The position numbers and the translations under genes are program-made. Below the pieces are notes generated by a model. It was not told the DNA's origin and made no database searches. It saw only the letters and a list, made by a program, of their open reading frames with translations. Below are positions 26,677-34,568 of a DNA stretch of 54,019 nt, in pieces; the stretch's first letter is position 1; each line of letters starts with the position of its first letter. The stretch covers positions 1 through 54,019 of the forward strand of contig NZ_SMKZ01000049.1 in NCBI RefSeq assembly GCF_004349065.1, read 5' to 3'. The stretch comes from Jiangella asiatica. Lineage in GTDB: Bacteria > Actinomycetota > Actinomycetes > Jiangellales > Jiangellaceae.

Positions 26677-27195
26677 GTGTCCTTGAGCGACCAAACGTCT
26701 CAACGTGAGCCGGGTCACACCTGGAATACCGGCAAATCGTCTGCTCGCGAGCTCGACGACGTCGACCGGCGCATCCTCGCCGAGCTGGTCGAGCACGGCC
26801 GGCTGTCCATCCGGACGCTGGCCGAACGGGTCCACGTGTCACGCGCGAACGCCTACGCGCGGGTCGACCGGCTGCTCGCCGACGGCGTCATCACCGGGTT
26901 CGCCGCCCAGGTCAACCCGGAGCGTGCCGGCCTGGCCACCAGCGCGTACGTGCTGCTGTCGATCCAGCAGAACACCTGGCGCGAGGTGTCCGCGGCGCTC
27001 GGGTCGCTGCCCTATGTCGAGCACTTCGCCCTGGTCGGCGGCGACTTCGACGTGCTGGCGCTGGTGCGCGCGCCCAACAACAGTGAGCTGCGGCACGTCG
27101 TGCTCGAGCACATCCAGGACGTGCCCGGCGTGCTCAGCACCCGCACCTGGCTGGTGTTCGACGAGCACCCCGGTCAGGGTTCGCGCTGGGCGTAA
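26677..27195 (+). CDS. Lrp/AsnC-family transcriptional regulator
   Basis: About 172 residues: an N-terminal AsnC-type HTH (DDVDRRILAELVEHGRLSIR, VSRANAYARVDRLLADGVI) and a C-terminal RAM ligand domain (SAYVLLSIQ, LPYVEHFALVGGDFDVLALV). Start is GTG 26677 or TTG 26683, both near GAGGTGGGG; the region before residue 30 is not conserved. Divergent from bkdA, so it is probably the branched-chain-amino-acid-responsive activator of that operon, like BkdR in pseudomonads. That link is inference from position. Confidence 0.88.
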   Translation: MSLSDQTSQREPGHTWNTGKSSARELDDVDRRILAELVEHGRLSIRTLAERVHVSRANAYARVDRLLADGVITGFAAQVNPERAGLATSAYVLLSIQQNTWREVSAALGSLPYVEHFALVGGDFDVLALVRAPNNSELRHVVLEHIQDVPGVLSTRTWLVFDEHPGQGSRWA

Positions 27196-27220
27196 TGATG
27201 GCGGCCGCGCCCGACCTCGA

Positions 27221-27278
27221 AATGATCACGTTCAGCACGAAGTCTCGTGTCGCACCATGCTTGTGAGCCTGGTGATGG
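27221..27278 (+). repeat. Palindromic intergenic repeat, copy 2
   Basis: Begins AATGATCACGTTCAGCACGA and differs from copy 1 at only a handful of positions over 58 bp. It lies 25 bp past the Lrp gene stop. A second CTCGTGATGCAC tail at 27289-27300 looks like part of another unit. Confidence 0.8.
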
Positions 27279-27375
27279 ACGCAATGTCCTCGTGATGCAC
27301 GTGCGGGAATGGTGAAGCGGGCAGAGCGCCGGTGCCGGATGTGCCCGAGGTTCGGCGGCCAGTAGGCTCGCGCCC

Positions 27376-27534
27376 ATGGCGAAATGGGAGTACGCGACGG
27401 CGCCGGTCCTGGTGCACGCGACGAAGCAGATCCTGGACAACTGGGGCGAGGACGGCTGGGAGCTGGTCCAGATCGTCCCCGGCATGAACCCCGAGAACGT
27501 GGTGGCCTACTTCAAGCGGGAGAAGGCCGAGTGA
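27376..27534 (+). CDS. DUF4177 family small protein
   Basis: Only 52 residues: starts MAKWEYATAPVLVHATKQIL, then DNWGEDGWELVQIVPGMNPE and ends VVAYFKREKAE. The WGEDGWELV segment and the YFKR end are the DUF4177 signature; Rv3678A is the same small gene next to RidA in M. tuberculosis. Function unknown. The TGA overlaps the RidA GTG (GTGA), and it is the first gene of the RidA-Nudix-MBL run. Confidence 0.85.
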   Translation: MAKWEYATAPVLVHATKQILDNWGEDGWELVQIVPGMNPENVVAYFKREKAE

Positions 27535-27989
27535 CGCCGGAGGATCGACTGACCTCGCTCGGGCTGGCGCTGCCGGACGTGGCCAAGCCGGTCGCGGCGT
27601 ACATCCCGGCCGTGCGTTCCGGCTCCTACGTCTTCACCTCCGGCCAGCTGCCGCTTCGCGAGGGCACGCTGCTCTCCACCGGCACCGTCGGCGCGGAGGT
27701 CACTCCGGAGCAGGCGTACGACGCCGCCCGCCAGTGCGCGCTCAACGCGCTGGCCGCGGTCCGAGCCGAGGTGGGCGACCTCTCCGCCGTCACCCGGGTG
27801 GTCAAGGTGCTCGGCTTCGTCGCGTCCGCGCCGGGCTTCACCGGGCAGCCGCAGGTGGTCAACGGCGCCAGCGATCTGCTCGGCGAGGTGTTCGGCGACC
27901 TCGGCCAGCACGCCCGCAGTGCGGTCGGCGTCAGCGTCCTGCCGCTGGGCGCTCCCGTCGAGGTCGAGCTGATCGTCGAGGTCGGCTGA
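27531..27989 (+). CDS. RidA family protein (YjgF/YER057c/UK114)
   Basis: A 152-residue RidA-fold protein of the longer actinobacterial type (like Rv3678c). Landmarks: YIPAVRSGSYVFTSGQLPL, TGTVGAEVTPEQAYDAARQCALN, VTRVVKVLGFVASAPGF and LPLGAPVEVELIVEV. Members hydrolyse reactive enamine/imine intermediates; the Arg used by archetypal RidA is not obvious here, so the exact activity is open. GTG start overlaps the DUF4177 stop. The Nudix gene starts 8 bp after its stop. Confidence 0.92.
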   Translation: MTPEDRLTSLGLALPDVAKPVAAYIPAVRSGSYVFTSGQLPLREGTLLSTGTVGAEVTPEQAYDAARQCALNALAAVRAEVGDLSAVTRVVKVLGFVASAPGFTGQPQVVNGASDLLGEVFGDLGQHARSAVGVSVLPLGAPVEVELIVEVG

Positions 27990-27997
27990 GAGCGGCC

Positions 27998-28681
27998 GTG
28001 GCCGCTGGGCAGAACCGGCGCGAGCTGCCGGCCGCGGTGGCCGAGCGGGCCCGGGCGTTCGTCGCCGGTGGCCTGCCGGTGGCGCGAGCGCGCAGGGCGG
28101 CAACGGTCGCGCTGGTGCGCGACGCTCCCGGCGGGCTCGAGGTGTACGTGCATCGCCGGCACACGTCCATGCCGTTCGCGGCCGGCATGATGGCCTTCCC
28201 CGGTGGCCGGGTCGACCCCGTCGACCTGGCCGACGGCGGTGACGGCTTCGTGCGGGCGGCGCTGCGCGAGACGTACGAGGAGACCGGGGTGCTCCTCCAG
28301 CCCGGTGACCTGGTGCCGTGGGCGCACTGGATCACGCCGCGCTTCGAGGAGCGCCGGTACGACACGTGGTTCTACCTGGCCGCCCTGCCGCCCGGGCAGG
28401 AGCCCGCCGACGTGTCCGGCGAGGCGGACGAGGTCGGCTGGACGCGGCCGGCCGACGCGCTGGCCCGGGCCGACCGCGGCGAGGTGATCATGCTGCCGCC
28501 GACGGTGGTGGTGCTGGCGTCCATGGGCGGGTTCGCCACGGTGGGCGAGGCGCTGGCCGCCGGCGCGGACCGGGTCGTCGAAACCGTCACGCCCGGCTGG
28601 CTCGACGACGGCGAGCGGGTCTGGGGCCTGATGCCCGACGACGCCGACTACCCCGGCGACGATCGCGGCGGTGCGTCGTGA
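27998..28681 (+). CDS. Nudix hydrolase family protein
   Basis: A 227-residue protein with a Nudix domain: RRAATVALVRD, FPGGRVDPVDLADG and RAALRETYEETGVLL. The Nudix box is stretched because several residues are inserted between GGRVDP and REtxEETG, as in NUDT19-like enzymes that cleave CoA derivatives. GTG 27998 has GAGAG upstream. Stop overlaps the MBL start (GTGA). Substrate unknown; a CoA ester or nucleoside diphosphate is likely. Confidence 0.88.
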   Translation: MAAGQNRRELPAAVAERARAFVAGGLPVARARRAATVALVRDAPGGLEVYVHRRHTSMPFAAGMMAFPGGRVDPVDLADGGDGFVRAALRETYEETGVLLQPGDLVPWAHWITPRFEERRYDTWFYLAALPPGQEPADVSGEADEVGWTRPADALARADRGEVIMLPPTVVVLASMGGFATVGEALAAGADRVVETVTPGWLDDGERVWGLMPDDADYPGDDRGGAS

Positions 28682-29451
28682 GCATCGACGCGGTACCGCT
28701 GCCGGAATGGTGCCGGTTGGTCCGCGCCGACAACCCCGGCCCGATGACCCTGGACGGCACCAACACCTGGCTGCTCGCGACCGGCGCGGGTGCCGTCGTC
28801 GTCGATCCCGGGCCCGACCTCGAGCCGCACCTGGCCGCCGTCGCCGCTGCCGGGCCCGTCGCGCTGGCCGTGGTGACGCACCACCACGCCGACCACTGCG
28901 GTGGGGTCGAGAGGTTCCGTTCGCTCACCGGCGCCCCGGTGCTGGCCCGCGACGTGTCGCGCAGCGGCGGCGACGGCCCGCTGCCGGCGGCGGGATCGAC
29001 ACTGGACGTCCAGGGCCTCGACATCACCGTGCTCGACACGCCGGGACACACCGCCGACTCGGTGTCGTTGGTCGCCTCCGACGGCCACACGACGGTCCTG
29101 CTGACCGGCGACACCGTCCTCGGCCGGGGCACCACGGTGGTGATGCACCCCGACGGCAACCTCGGCGCCTACCTGGAGTCGCTGGAGGTGTTGCGCCGCA
29201 CCGCCGCGGAGCGCTGGCGGCTGCTGCCCGGACACGGCCCGGTCCGGCCCGACGCGCGCGCCGTCGTGACGGAGTACCTCGCGCACCGTAGGGCCCGGCT
29301 CGACGAGGTGCGGGCAGCCCTGGACGCCGGGGCACGCACGGCCCGCGACATCGTCGAGATCGTCTACGCCGACGTCGACCGCTCGCTCTGGCCGGCCGCT
29401 GAGCGCACGGTGGAAGCCGCCCTAACTTACCTCTCCAGCACCGACCGCTGA
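28678..29451 (+). CDS. MBL-fold metallo-hydrolase
   Basis: A 257-residue metallo-beta-lactamase-fold hydrolase with the zinc motif THHHADHCGG (His68, His70, Asp72, His73), a later DTPGHTADSVSL (His), LTGDTVLGRG (Asp) and LLPGHGPV (His). The C-terminal winged-helix-like tail (LDEVRAALDAGARTARDIVE) is that of the LACTB2-like group, which includes an RNA endonuclease; glyoxalase II is more distant. Rv3677c, next to crp, is the M. tuberculosis counterpart. Last gene of a tightly packed four-gene run; convergent with crp. Confidence 0.92.
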   Translation: MSIDAVPLPEWCRLVRADNPGPMTLDGTNTWLLATGAGAVVVDPGPDLEPHLAAVAAAGPVALAVVTHHHADHCGGVERFRSLTGAPVLARDVSRSGGDGPLPAAGSTLDVQGLDITVLDTPGHTADSVSLVASDGHTTVLLTGDTVLGRGTTVVMHPDGNLGAYLESLEVLRRTAAERWRLLPGHGPVRPDARAVVTEYLAHRRARLDEVRAALDAGARTARDIVEIVYADVDRSLWPAAERTVEAALTYLSSTDR

Positions 29452-29465
29452 CGCCCGCGCCCCCG

Positions 29466-29543
29466 CGCGTTGATCGTGGAGTCATCGCGGAATTGCGGTC
29501 CGGAATGTCCGATTGAGTCCGTGGTTACGCCACGATCAACGCG
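29466..29543. repeat. Inverted repeat between MBL gene and crp
   Basis: CGCGTTGATCGTGG (29466-29479) is exactly complementary to 29530-29543, with 50 nt between. It lies between convergent genes, so it may end both transcripts. The GTTGATC core recurs in several other gaps of this window. Confidence 0.6.
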
Positions 29544-29617
29544 GGCGCTGGGACGGGACGGGCAGGGCTGGCGTGGGGACGGGGCCGGGCGTGTCGGGTC
29601 GCAGGCGCGCGACGGTC

Positions 29618-30295
29618 TCAGCGGGCGCGGCGGCGCAGTCGGTCGACGTCGAGGACGACGACGGAGCGCTGCTCCAGCCGCAGCCAGCCACGGGAGACGA
29701 AGTCTGCAAGCGCCTTGTTGACCGTCTCGCGGGATGCGCCGACCAGCTGCGCCAGCTCCTCCTGCGTGAGATCGTGGACGACCCGCATGCCCTCCTCGGA
29801 CGGCACGCCGAAGCGCGTGGACAGGTCGAGCAGCTGCTTGGCCACACGGCCGGGCACGTCGGAGAAGACGAGGTCGGTCTGGATGTCGTTGGACCGCCGC
29901 AGCCGCGAGGCCAGCTGCAGCAGCAGCCCGCGGGCCACCTCCGGGCGCCCGCTCAGCCACGGCGTGAGGTCGGCGTGGCTGAGGCTCCACAGGGTGGTGT
30001 CGGTGACGGCGGTCGCGGTGGCCGACCTGGGGCCTGGGTCGAACAGCGACAGCTCGCCGAACATCTGACCCGGGCCGAGCAGCGCGAGCAGGTTCTCGCG
30101 ACCGTCCGGTGCGGTGCGCCCGAGCTTGACCTTGCCTTCGGTGACGACGTAGACGCGATCTCCCTCGTCGCCCTCGCGGAAGAGCGTCTCGCCCCGGCTG
30201 AGGTGGACCTCGGTCATCGACGCGCGCAACGCGCCGGCGGCCTCGTCGTCCAGCTCGCGGAACAGCAGCGCGCTCCGAAGCACGTCGTCAACCAC
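29618..30295 (-). CDS. crp: Crp/Fnr-family regulator (actinobacterial CRP)
   Basis: A 225-residue cAMP-receptor-type regulator. The cyclic-nucleotide domain has GETLFREGDEGDRVYVVTEG and the phosphate-binding cassette FGELSLFDPGPRSATATAV with the Glu and Arg that hold cAMP. The C-terminal HTH reads LTQEELAQLVGASRETVNKAL, the recognition helix that reads TGTGA half-sites. Start is GTG 30295 because AAGGAGG lies eight bases upstream; this gives nearly the length of M. tuberculosis Rv3676 (224). Divergent from nth over about 220 bp. A TGTGA-N6-CCACA site upstream of the actP genes is a possible target. Confidence 0.95.
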   Translation of the reverse strand: MVDDVLRSALLFRELDDEAAGALRASMTEVHLSRGETLFREGDEGDRVYVVTEGKVKLGRTAPDGRENLLALLGPGQMFGELSLFDPGPRSATATAVTDTTLWSLSHADLTPWLSGRPEVARGLLLQLASRLRRSNDIQTDLVFSDVPGRVAKQLLDLSTRFGVPSEEGMRVVHDLTQEELAQLVGASRETVNKALADFVSRGWLRLEQRSVVVLDVDRLRRRAR

Positions 30296-30517
30296 TACCA
30301 GGTCCTCCTTGCCGGTCCGCCTCGAGTGCCGGGTCACGGCCGTTGATCGGTCGTGACAGGTGTTTCGCATCACGTCGGCCGCAACCTATTGTGCCTGCGG
30401 CCCATCATGGCGGACTATTCGCCCCCGCACAGAGTCATCCCGAGTAATTTCGCCGCAGCGCCGTCGATCACCCGGTCCGCGGCTGTCGGTGGTCGAACGT
30501 ACAGTGAGGTGGTGTCG

Positions 30518-31222
30518 ATGGTGGAAACCGAGTCCAGGCTCGCGCTCGTGCGCCGTGCCCGTCGCATCAACCGTGAGCTCGCCGAGACGTATCCCGACGC
30601 GCATTGCGAGCTCGACTTCACCAACCCGTTCGAGCTGCTGATCGCCACGGTGCTGTCGGCGCAGACGACGGACGTGCGGGTCAACGGCGTCACGCCGGCT
30701 TTGTTCTCTCGCTATCCCGACGCCGTCGCGCTGGCCGCGGCCGAGCGCGAGGACGTTGAGAAGCTCATCCAGCCGACGGGATTCTTCCGCGCCAAGACGC
30801 AGTCCATCCTCGGGCTGTCCCAGGCGCTGGTCGACCGGTTCGGCGGCGAGGTGCCCGGCCGGTTGAAGGACCTCGTCACGCTGCCCGGCGTCGGCCGCAA
30901 GACCGCGAACGTCGTGCTCGGCAACGCGTTCGGCGTGCCGGGCATCACCGTCGACACCCACTTCGGCCGGCTGGTGCGGCGGTTCGGCTGGACCACCGAG
31001 ACCGACGCGGACAAGGTCGAGGCGCAGGTCGGCGAGCTGTTCCCAAAGCGCGAATGGACCATGCTGTCGCATCGGATCATCTGGCACGGCCGGCGGCGCT
31101 GCCACGCCCGCCGTCCCGCTTGCGGCGCCTGCCCGCTGGCCCGGCTCTGCCCGTCGTACGGCGAGGGCCCCACCGATCCCGAAGCCGCGGCCAAGCTGGT
31201 CCGGAACGGGCCGCGTGCATGA
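30518..31222 (+). CDS. nth: Endonuclease III
   Basis: DNA glycosylase/AP lyase of base-excision repair, 234 residues. Helix-hairpin-helix [13 protein letters not shown] with catalytic Lys128, then [10 protein letters not shown] with Asp146, and the C-terminal 4Fe-4S ligands Cys195, Cys202, Cys205, Cys211 (C-x6-C-x2-C-x5-C). ATG 30518 has GAGG eight bases upstream; the open frame extends further left but without family similarity. Its stop overlaps the next start (ATGA), beginning the nth-Nudix-marP operon. Confidence 0.96.
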   Translation: MVETESRLALVRRARRINRELAETYPDAHCELDFTNPFELLIATVLSAQTTDVRVNGVTPALFSRYPDAVALAAAEREDVEKLIQPTGFFRAKTQSILGLSQALVDRFGGEVPGRLKDLVTLPGVGRKTANVVLGNAFGVPGITVDTHFGRLVRRFGWTTETDADKVEAQVGELFPKREWTMLSHRIIWHGRRRCHARRPACGACPLARLCPSYGEGPTDPEAAAKLVRNGPRA

Positions 31223-31914
31223 CAGCCCGGGAGCCGGACGTCGCGCCGAGTCTCGGCCCGCCGTCCTGGCTGCGTACCATCGCCGACGCGGCCGGGCGGC
31301 TGCGCGCCGACCACCCCGAGCGGTGGCTGCCGCCAGCGGACGGGTCCGCGCGGGCCTCCGCCGTGCTCGTCCTGTTCGGCGAGTCCGACGGTGAGCCCGA
31401 CGTCCTGCTCACCGAGCGGGCACCAGGGCTGCGCCGCCACGCCGGCCAGGCGGCTTTCCCCGGCGGCGTCAGCGACCCCGGCGACGGCGGACCGGCCGGC
31501 ACCGCGCTGCGCGAGGGCGTCGAGGAGACGGGCCTGAACCCTGCCGGCGTCGACGTCATCGCCACGCTGCCGCCGCTGTGGATCTCGGTCACCAACTACG
31601 CGGTGACGCCGGTGCTGGCGTGGTGGCGCGAGCCGTGCGAGGTGCGGGTCGTCGACGCCGCCGAGGTCGCCTCGGTGCATCGCGTGCCGGTGCGCGACCT
31701 GCTCGACCCGGCCAACCGCATCTCAATCCGGCATCCGTCCGGGTCCGTCGGGCCGGCGTTCCGCACGCACGGACTGCTGGTGTGGGGGTTCACCGCGTAC
31801 GTGCTGTCCCATTTGTTCGAAGCTGCCGGAATCGACGAACCGTGGGATCGTACTCTCGTCATGCCGCTGCCAACCGGGCCCGGTCCCGAACCCGAAGGTC
31901 GAGGTGCGCTCTGA
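31219..31914 (+). CDS. CoA-type Nudix hydrolase (NUDT7/8-like)
   Basis: A 231-residue Nudix protein of the CoA pyrophosphatase group: [23 protein letters not shown], then [21 protein letters not shown], a proper Nudix box preceded by the family LRxHxGQ motif. It probably hydrolyses CoA or acyl-CoA to 4'-phosphopantetheine and ADP. Same position as Rv3672c. Start and stop both overlap neighbours (ATGA with nth, TGATG with marP), so the three are translated together. The N-terminal ~45 residues are variable. Confidence 0.9.
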   Translation: MTAREPDVAPSLGPPSWLRTIADAAGRLRADHPERWLPPADGSARASAVLVLFGESDGEPDVLLTERAPGLRRHAGQAAFPGGVSDPGDGGPAGTALREGVEETGLNPAGVDVIATLPPLWISVTNYAVTPVLAWWREPCEVRVVDAAEVASVHRVPVRDLLDPANRISIRHPSGSVGPAFRTHGLLVWGFTAYVLSHLFEAAGIDEPWDRTLVMPLPTGPGPEPEGRGAL

Positions 31915-33104
31915 TGCTGGGCCTGAACGGCGTCGACTTGTTGATCCTCGTCCTGGCGGTGGTGGTCGGCTACACCGGGTGGACGCACGGCTTCGTCGTC
32001 GGCCTGCTGTCGTTCGTCGGGTTCGTCGGTGGCGCTGTGGCCGGGCTGCTCCTCGTGCCGATCGTGCTCGGTGGCTTCGATCCCGGACTCGGCGTGTCGG
32101 TCCTGGCCGTGCTGCTGGTGCTGGGAGTCGCCTCGATCGGGCAGGGTGTGCTGGCGTGGGCCGGCGGATGGGTCCGATCCAAGGTGTCCTCGCAGCCCGC
32201 GCGCAAGTTCGACGCCGGGGCCGGTGCGGTGCTCGGCGTGGCGGGGCTGCTGCTGGCGGCGTGGGCGTGCGGGCTGGCCATCTCCACCGCGGCGGTGCCC
32301 TACGCCTCGCCCGGCGTCCGCGAGTCGCGCCTCCTGCAGCTGGTCGACCAAGCGGTCCCGATGTCGCCGGACAGCCTGCGCGACGCGTTCGAGGACGTCG
32401 TCGCGGCCGGCGGCTTCCCGCAGGTGGTCGTCCCGTGGGAGGCCGAGCCCATCGTCCAGGTCGAGCCGCCGGGCAGCCTGCTCCGTCGCGACCCCGAGGT
32501 GCGCACCGCGGCGCAGAGCGTCATCCAGATCACCGGGCGCGCCGACGCCTGCGACCGCGTCATCACCGGCAGCGGCTTCGTGGTGGCCGCGGAGCGGGTC
32601 ATGACCAACGCGCACGTCGTGGCTGGCGTCGCCGAGCCGGTGGTCACATTCCCGGACGGCGACCCGCTGGCCGCCCAGGTGGTCGCGTTCGACCCCGACA
32701 CCGATCTCGCCATCCTCGCAGTGCCGGGGCTGGCACAGTCCGCGCTGCCGCTCACCGGGCAGGAGCCGGCCAGTGGCGACGAAGCCGCCGTCATCGGCTA
32801 CCCGAACAACGGCCCGCTGCGCAGCGAAGAGGTCCGGGTCCGCGACGTCCACCAACTCATCGGCCACGACATCTACGACGAGGACACCATCACCCGCGAA
32901 GTCGTGTCGCTGCGCGGCAGCATCCGCCCCGGCAACTCCGGCGGTCCGCTGATCTCACCCGACGGCGCCGTCGTGGGGGTGGTGTTCGCGGCCTCGCTGA
33001 CCGACCCCGACACCGGCTACGCGCTGGCGCCCAGTGAGTTCACCGACCTCGCCGCCGAGTCCGCCGAGCTGGGCGAGCCGGTTCCCACCGGCGCCTGCAC
33101 CTGA
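31914..33104 (+). CDS. marP: Membrane-anchored acid-resistance serine protease (MarP)
   Basis: A 396-residue protease with a CvpA-like membrane region (four hydrophobic segments within residues 5-128) and a periplasmic chymotrypsin-like domain. The triad is His234 (TNAHVVAG), Asp264 (DTDLAIL) and Ser342 (GNSGGPL). Cys213 and Cys395 match the pair that forms the redox-sensitive disulfide in M. tuberculosis MarP (397 residues), where the protein preserves cytoplasmic pH under acid stress by processing cell-wall hydrolases. Third gene of the nth operon, as in mycobacteria; convergent with ephE after 11 bp. Confidence 0.95.
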   Translation: MLGLNGVDLLILVLAVVVGYTGWTHGFVVGLLSFVGFVGGAVAGLLLVPIVLGGFDPGLGVSVLAVLLVLGVASIGQGVLAWAGGWVRSKVSSQPARKFDAGAGAVLGVAGLLLAAWACGLAISTAAVPYASPGVRESRLLQLVDQAVPMSPDSLRDAFEDVVAAGGFPQVVVPWEAEPIVQVEPPGSLLRRDPEVRTAAQSVIQITGRADACDRVITGSGFVVAAERVMTNAHVVAGVAEPVVTFPDGDPLAAQVVAFDPDTDLAILAVPGLAQSALPLTGQEPASGDEAAVIGYPNNGPLRSEEVRVRDVHQLIGHDIYDEDTITREVVSLRGSIRPGNSGGPLISPDGAVVGVVFAASLTDPDTGYALAPSEFTDLAAESAELGEPVPTGACT

Positions 33105-33115
33105 CGCCGTCGCCG

Positions 33116-34033
33116 TCAGGCCGGCAGCTTGAGCAGCCAGTCCAGCAGCGCCTCGGTCACCACACCCGGCGCCTCCTCGTGTGGGAAGTGACCCACCGAG
33201 TCCAGTGGTAGCCAGTGGTACTCGCCGGAGATCATCTCCCGTGACGCCGCCGCCAGCTCGATGGAGACGTTGGTGTCCTGTGCGCCGTGTACCTGCAGGA
33301 CGGGCAGGTTGAGGGGGTCCTGCACCCGCTTGGCGAAACGGCGGCCGTCGCCGCGGAACAGCGCGCGGAACATCCAGCGCTGGTACTCCAGCGCGCAGTG
33401 CGGCGCCGGCCACAGCTGCATGGCGGCGCGGTAGCGGAGCGCGGCCTCGGGCTCCGGGAACGACGCGCCCGGTGCCGACCAGCGCCGCAGCAGGCGCTCG
33501 ACGTGTGCTCCGTCGTCGGCGATCAACCGCCGCTCCGGCACCATGGGCGCCTGCACGCCGGCCAGCGATCCGCTGCGCCGGAACCCGCCGCGCAGCAGGT
33601 GGCGCCGCAGCACCAGCGGATGCGGCATCGAGAGGATGGCCAGAGCGTCCACGTGGGCCGGGCGCATGGCCGCTGCCGTCCACGCCCCGTACGCGCCCCA
33701 GCCGTGCGCGACGAGCACCGCGCGGCGTTCGCCGAGGGAGCGGATGACGCCGGTGATGTCGGCGGCGAACGTGAACGGGTCGTACCCGCGTGGCGTCTTG
33801 TCGCTGCCGCCGTAGCCGCGCAGGTCCATCGCGACGGCGCGCCAGCCGGCCGCGGCCAGGGCGGGCAGCTGGTGCCGCCAAGCCCACCAGAACTCCGGGA
33901 AGCCGTGCAGCAGCAGGATCAGCGGGCCGTGGCCAATCTCCGCGACGTGGAACTGTGCGCCGTTGGCAGCGATGGACCGGTGCTTCCAGGGCCCGGGGAT
34001 GTCGACCGTCTGGCGGTGCTCGTTGGTGATCAC
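33116..34033 (-). CDS. ephE: Alpha/beta hydrolase, EphE-like, with altered nucleophile elbow
   Basis: A 305-residue alpha/beta-hydrolase fold protein with epoxide-hydrolase features: LLHGFPEFWWAWRHQLPAL (HGFP oxyanion motif), MDLRGYGGSDKTP, PHPLVLRR before the cap, and SVGHFPHEEAP with the catalytic His. The nucleophile elbow, normally GHDWGG with Asp, reads AHGWGA, so position 111 is Gly and the expected nucleophile is absent. It may be non-catalytic or use another residue. Placement opposite marP and overlapping the holin-like gene (ATGA) matches Rv3670/Rv3669. Confidence 0.87.
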   Translation of the reverse strand: MITNEHRQTVDIPGPWKHRSIAANGAQFHVAEIGHGPLILLLHGFPEFWWAWRHQLPALAAAGWRAVAMDLRGYGGSDKTPRGYDPFTFAADITGVIRSLGERRAVLVAHGWGAYGAWTAAAMRPAHVDALAILSMPHPLVLRRHLLRGGFRRSGSLAGVQAPMVPERRLIADDGAHVERLLRRWSAPGASFPEPEAALRYRAAMQLWPAPHCALEYQRWMFRALFRGDGRRFAKRVQDPLNLPVLQVHGAQDTNVSIELAAASREMISGEYHWLPLDSVGHFPHEEAPGVVTEALLDWLLKLPA

Positions 34034-34446
34034 GTCCGGTCAGTGGACCCCGTGAGAGCTCTGGCGGCGTCGCGGGCCGTGGTCTTGGTCCGCGACGCCC
34101 TGGACATGCGGCCGAACCGGCCCTTCGCGAGCAACGCGAGCACCAGCGCGGTGAGCACGTAGGCGCCGGCGACGACGAGGAACGACCAGCCGAGCGCCAA
34201 CCCCAGCGCGTGCACGCCGTACACCAGCGCGAACGATCCGAGGATGAACGCCACGACGCCCAGGAACGCGGCGAAGGCGAGGAGCCCGCCACCCAGTGCG
34301 GCCTCGCGGGCGTCCTCCTTCATCTCGGCCTTGGCCAGTTCGATCTCGTCGCGGACCAGCGTGGTCAGGTCGTCCTTGATCGAGGCCACCAGCTGCCCGA
34401 TGGAGGCCGAGCTCGCGGCGCCGTCGCTGGTGGTCTGAGTGACCAT
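34030..34446 (-). CDS. Phage-holin-like (Holin_X/DUF1469) membrane protein
   Basis: About 138 residues: a helical amphipathic N-terminus (SIGQLVASIKDDLTTLVRDE, IELAKAEMKEDAREA) and two membrane segments (LLAFAAFLGVVAFILGSFAL; SFLVVAGAYVLTALVLALLA) with a basic tail. The name reflects a domain family, not phage origin; members sit in many actinobacterial genomes and may act in membrane remodelling. ATG 34446 has AGGGGGTG upstream; a start at 34467 is possible. Its stop overlaps the ephE start by ATGA. Counterpart of Rv3669. Confidence 0.83.
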   Translation of the reverse strand: MVTQTTSDGAASSASIGQLVASIKDDLTTLVRDEIELAKAEMKEDAREAALGGGLLAFAAFLGVVAFILGSFALVYGVHALGLALGWSFLVVAGAYVLTALVLALLAKGRFGRMSRASRTKTTARDAARALTGSTDRT

Positions 34447-34568
34447 CCGGCACCCCCTCGTCGTCATAGTGTCGATCGGGCCCCGACGCAGGCCGTTGCC
34501 ACGTGCTCGACTCTAGAGCAGTCGTGGCCAGTCGGAGCGGAAGACCGGCCGACGCGCTTGCCGCGCGG

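Noticed and set aside
30348-30373. CGTGA-N13-TCACG dyad upstream of crp as an autoregulatory CRP site
   Set aside because: CRP needs TGTGA-N6-TCACA; the spacer here is 13 and the outer bases differ.
34030-34446. Prophage remnant based on the holin-like gene
   Set aside because: The domain family is common in actinobacterial chromosomes, and no lysin, capsid, integrase or att site is nearby.
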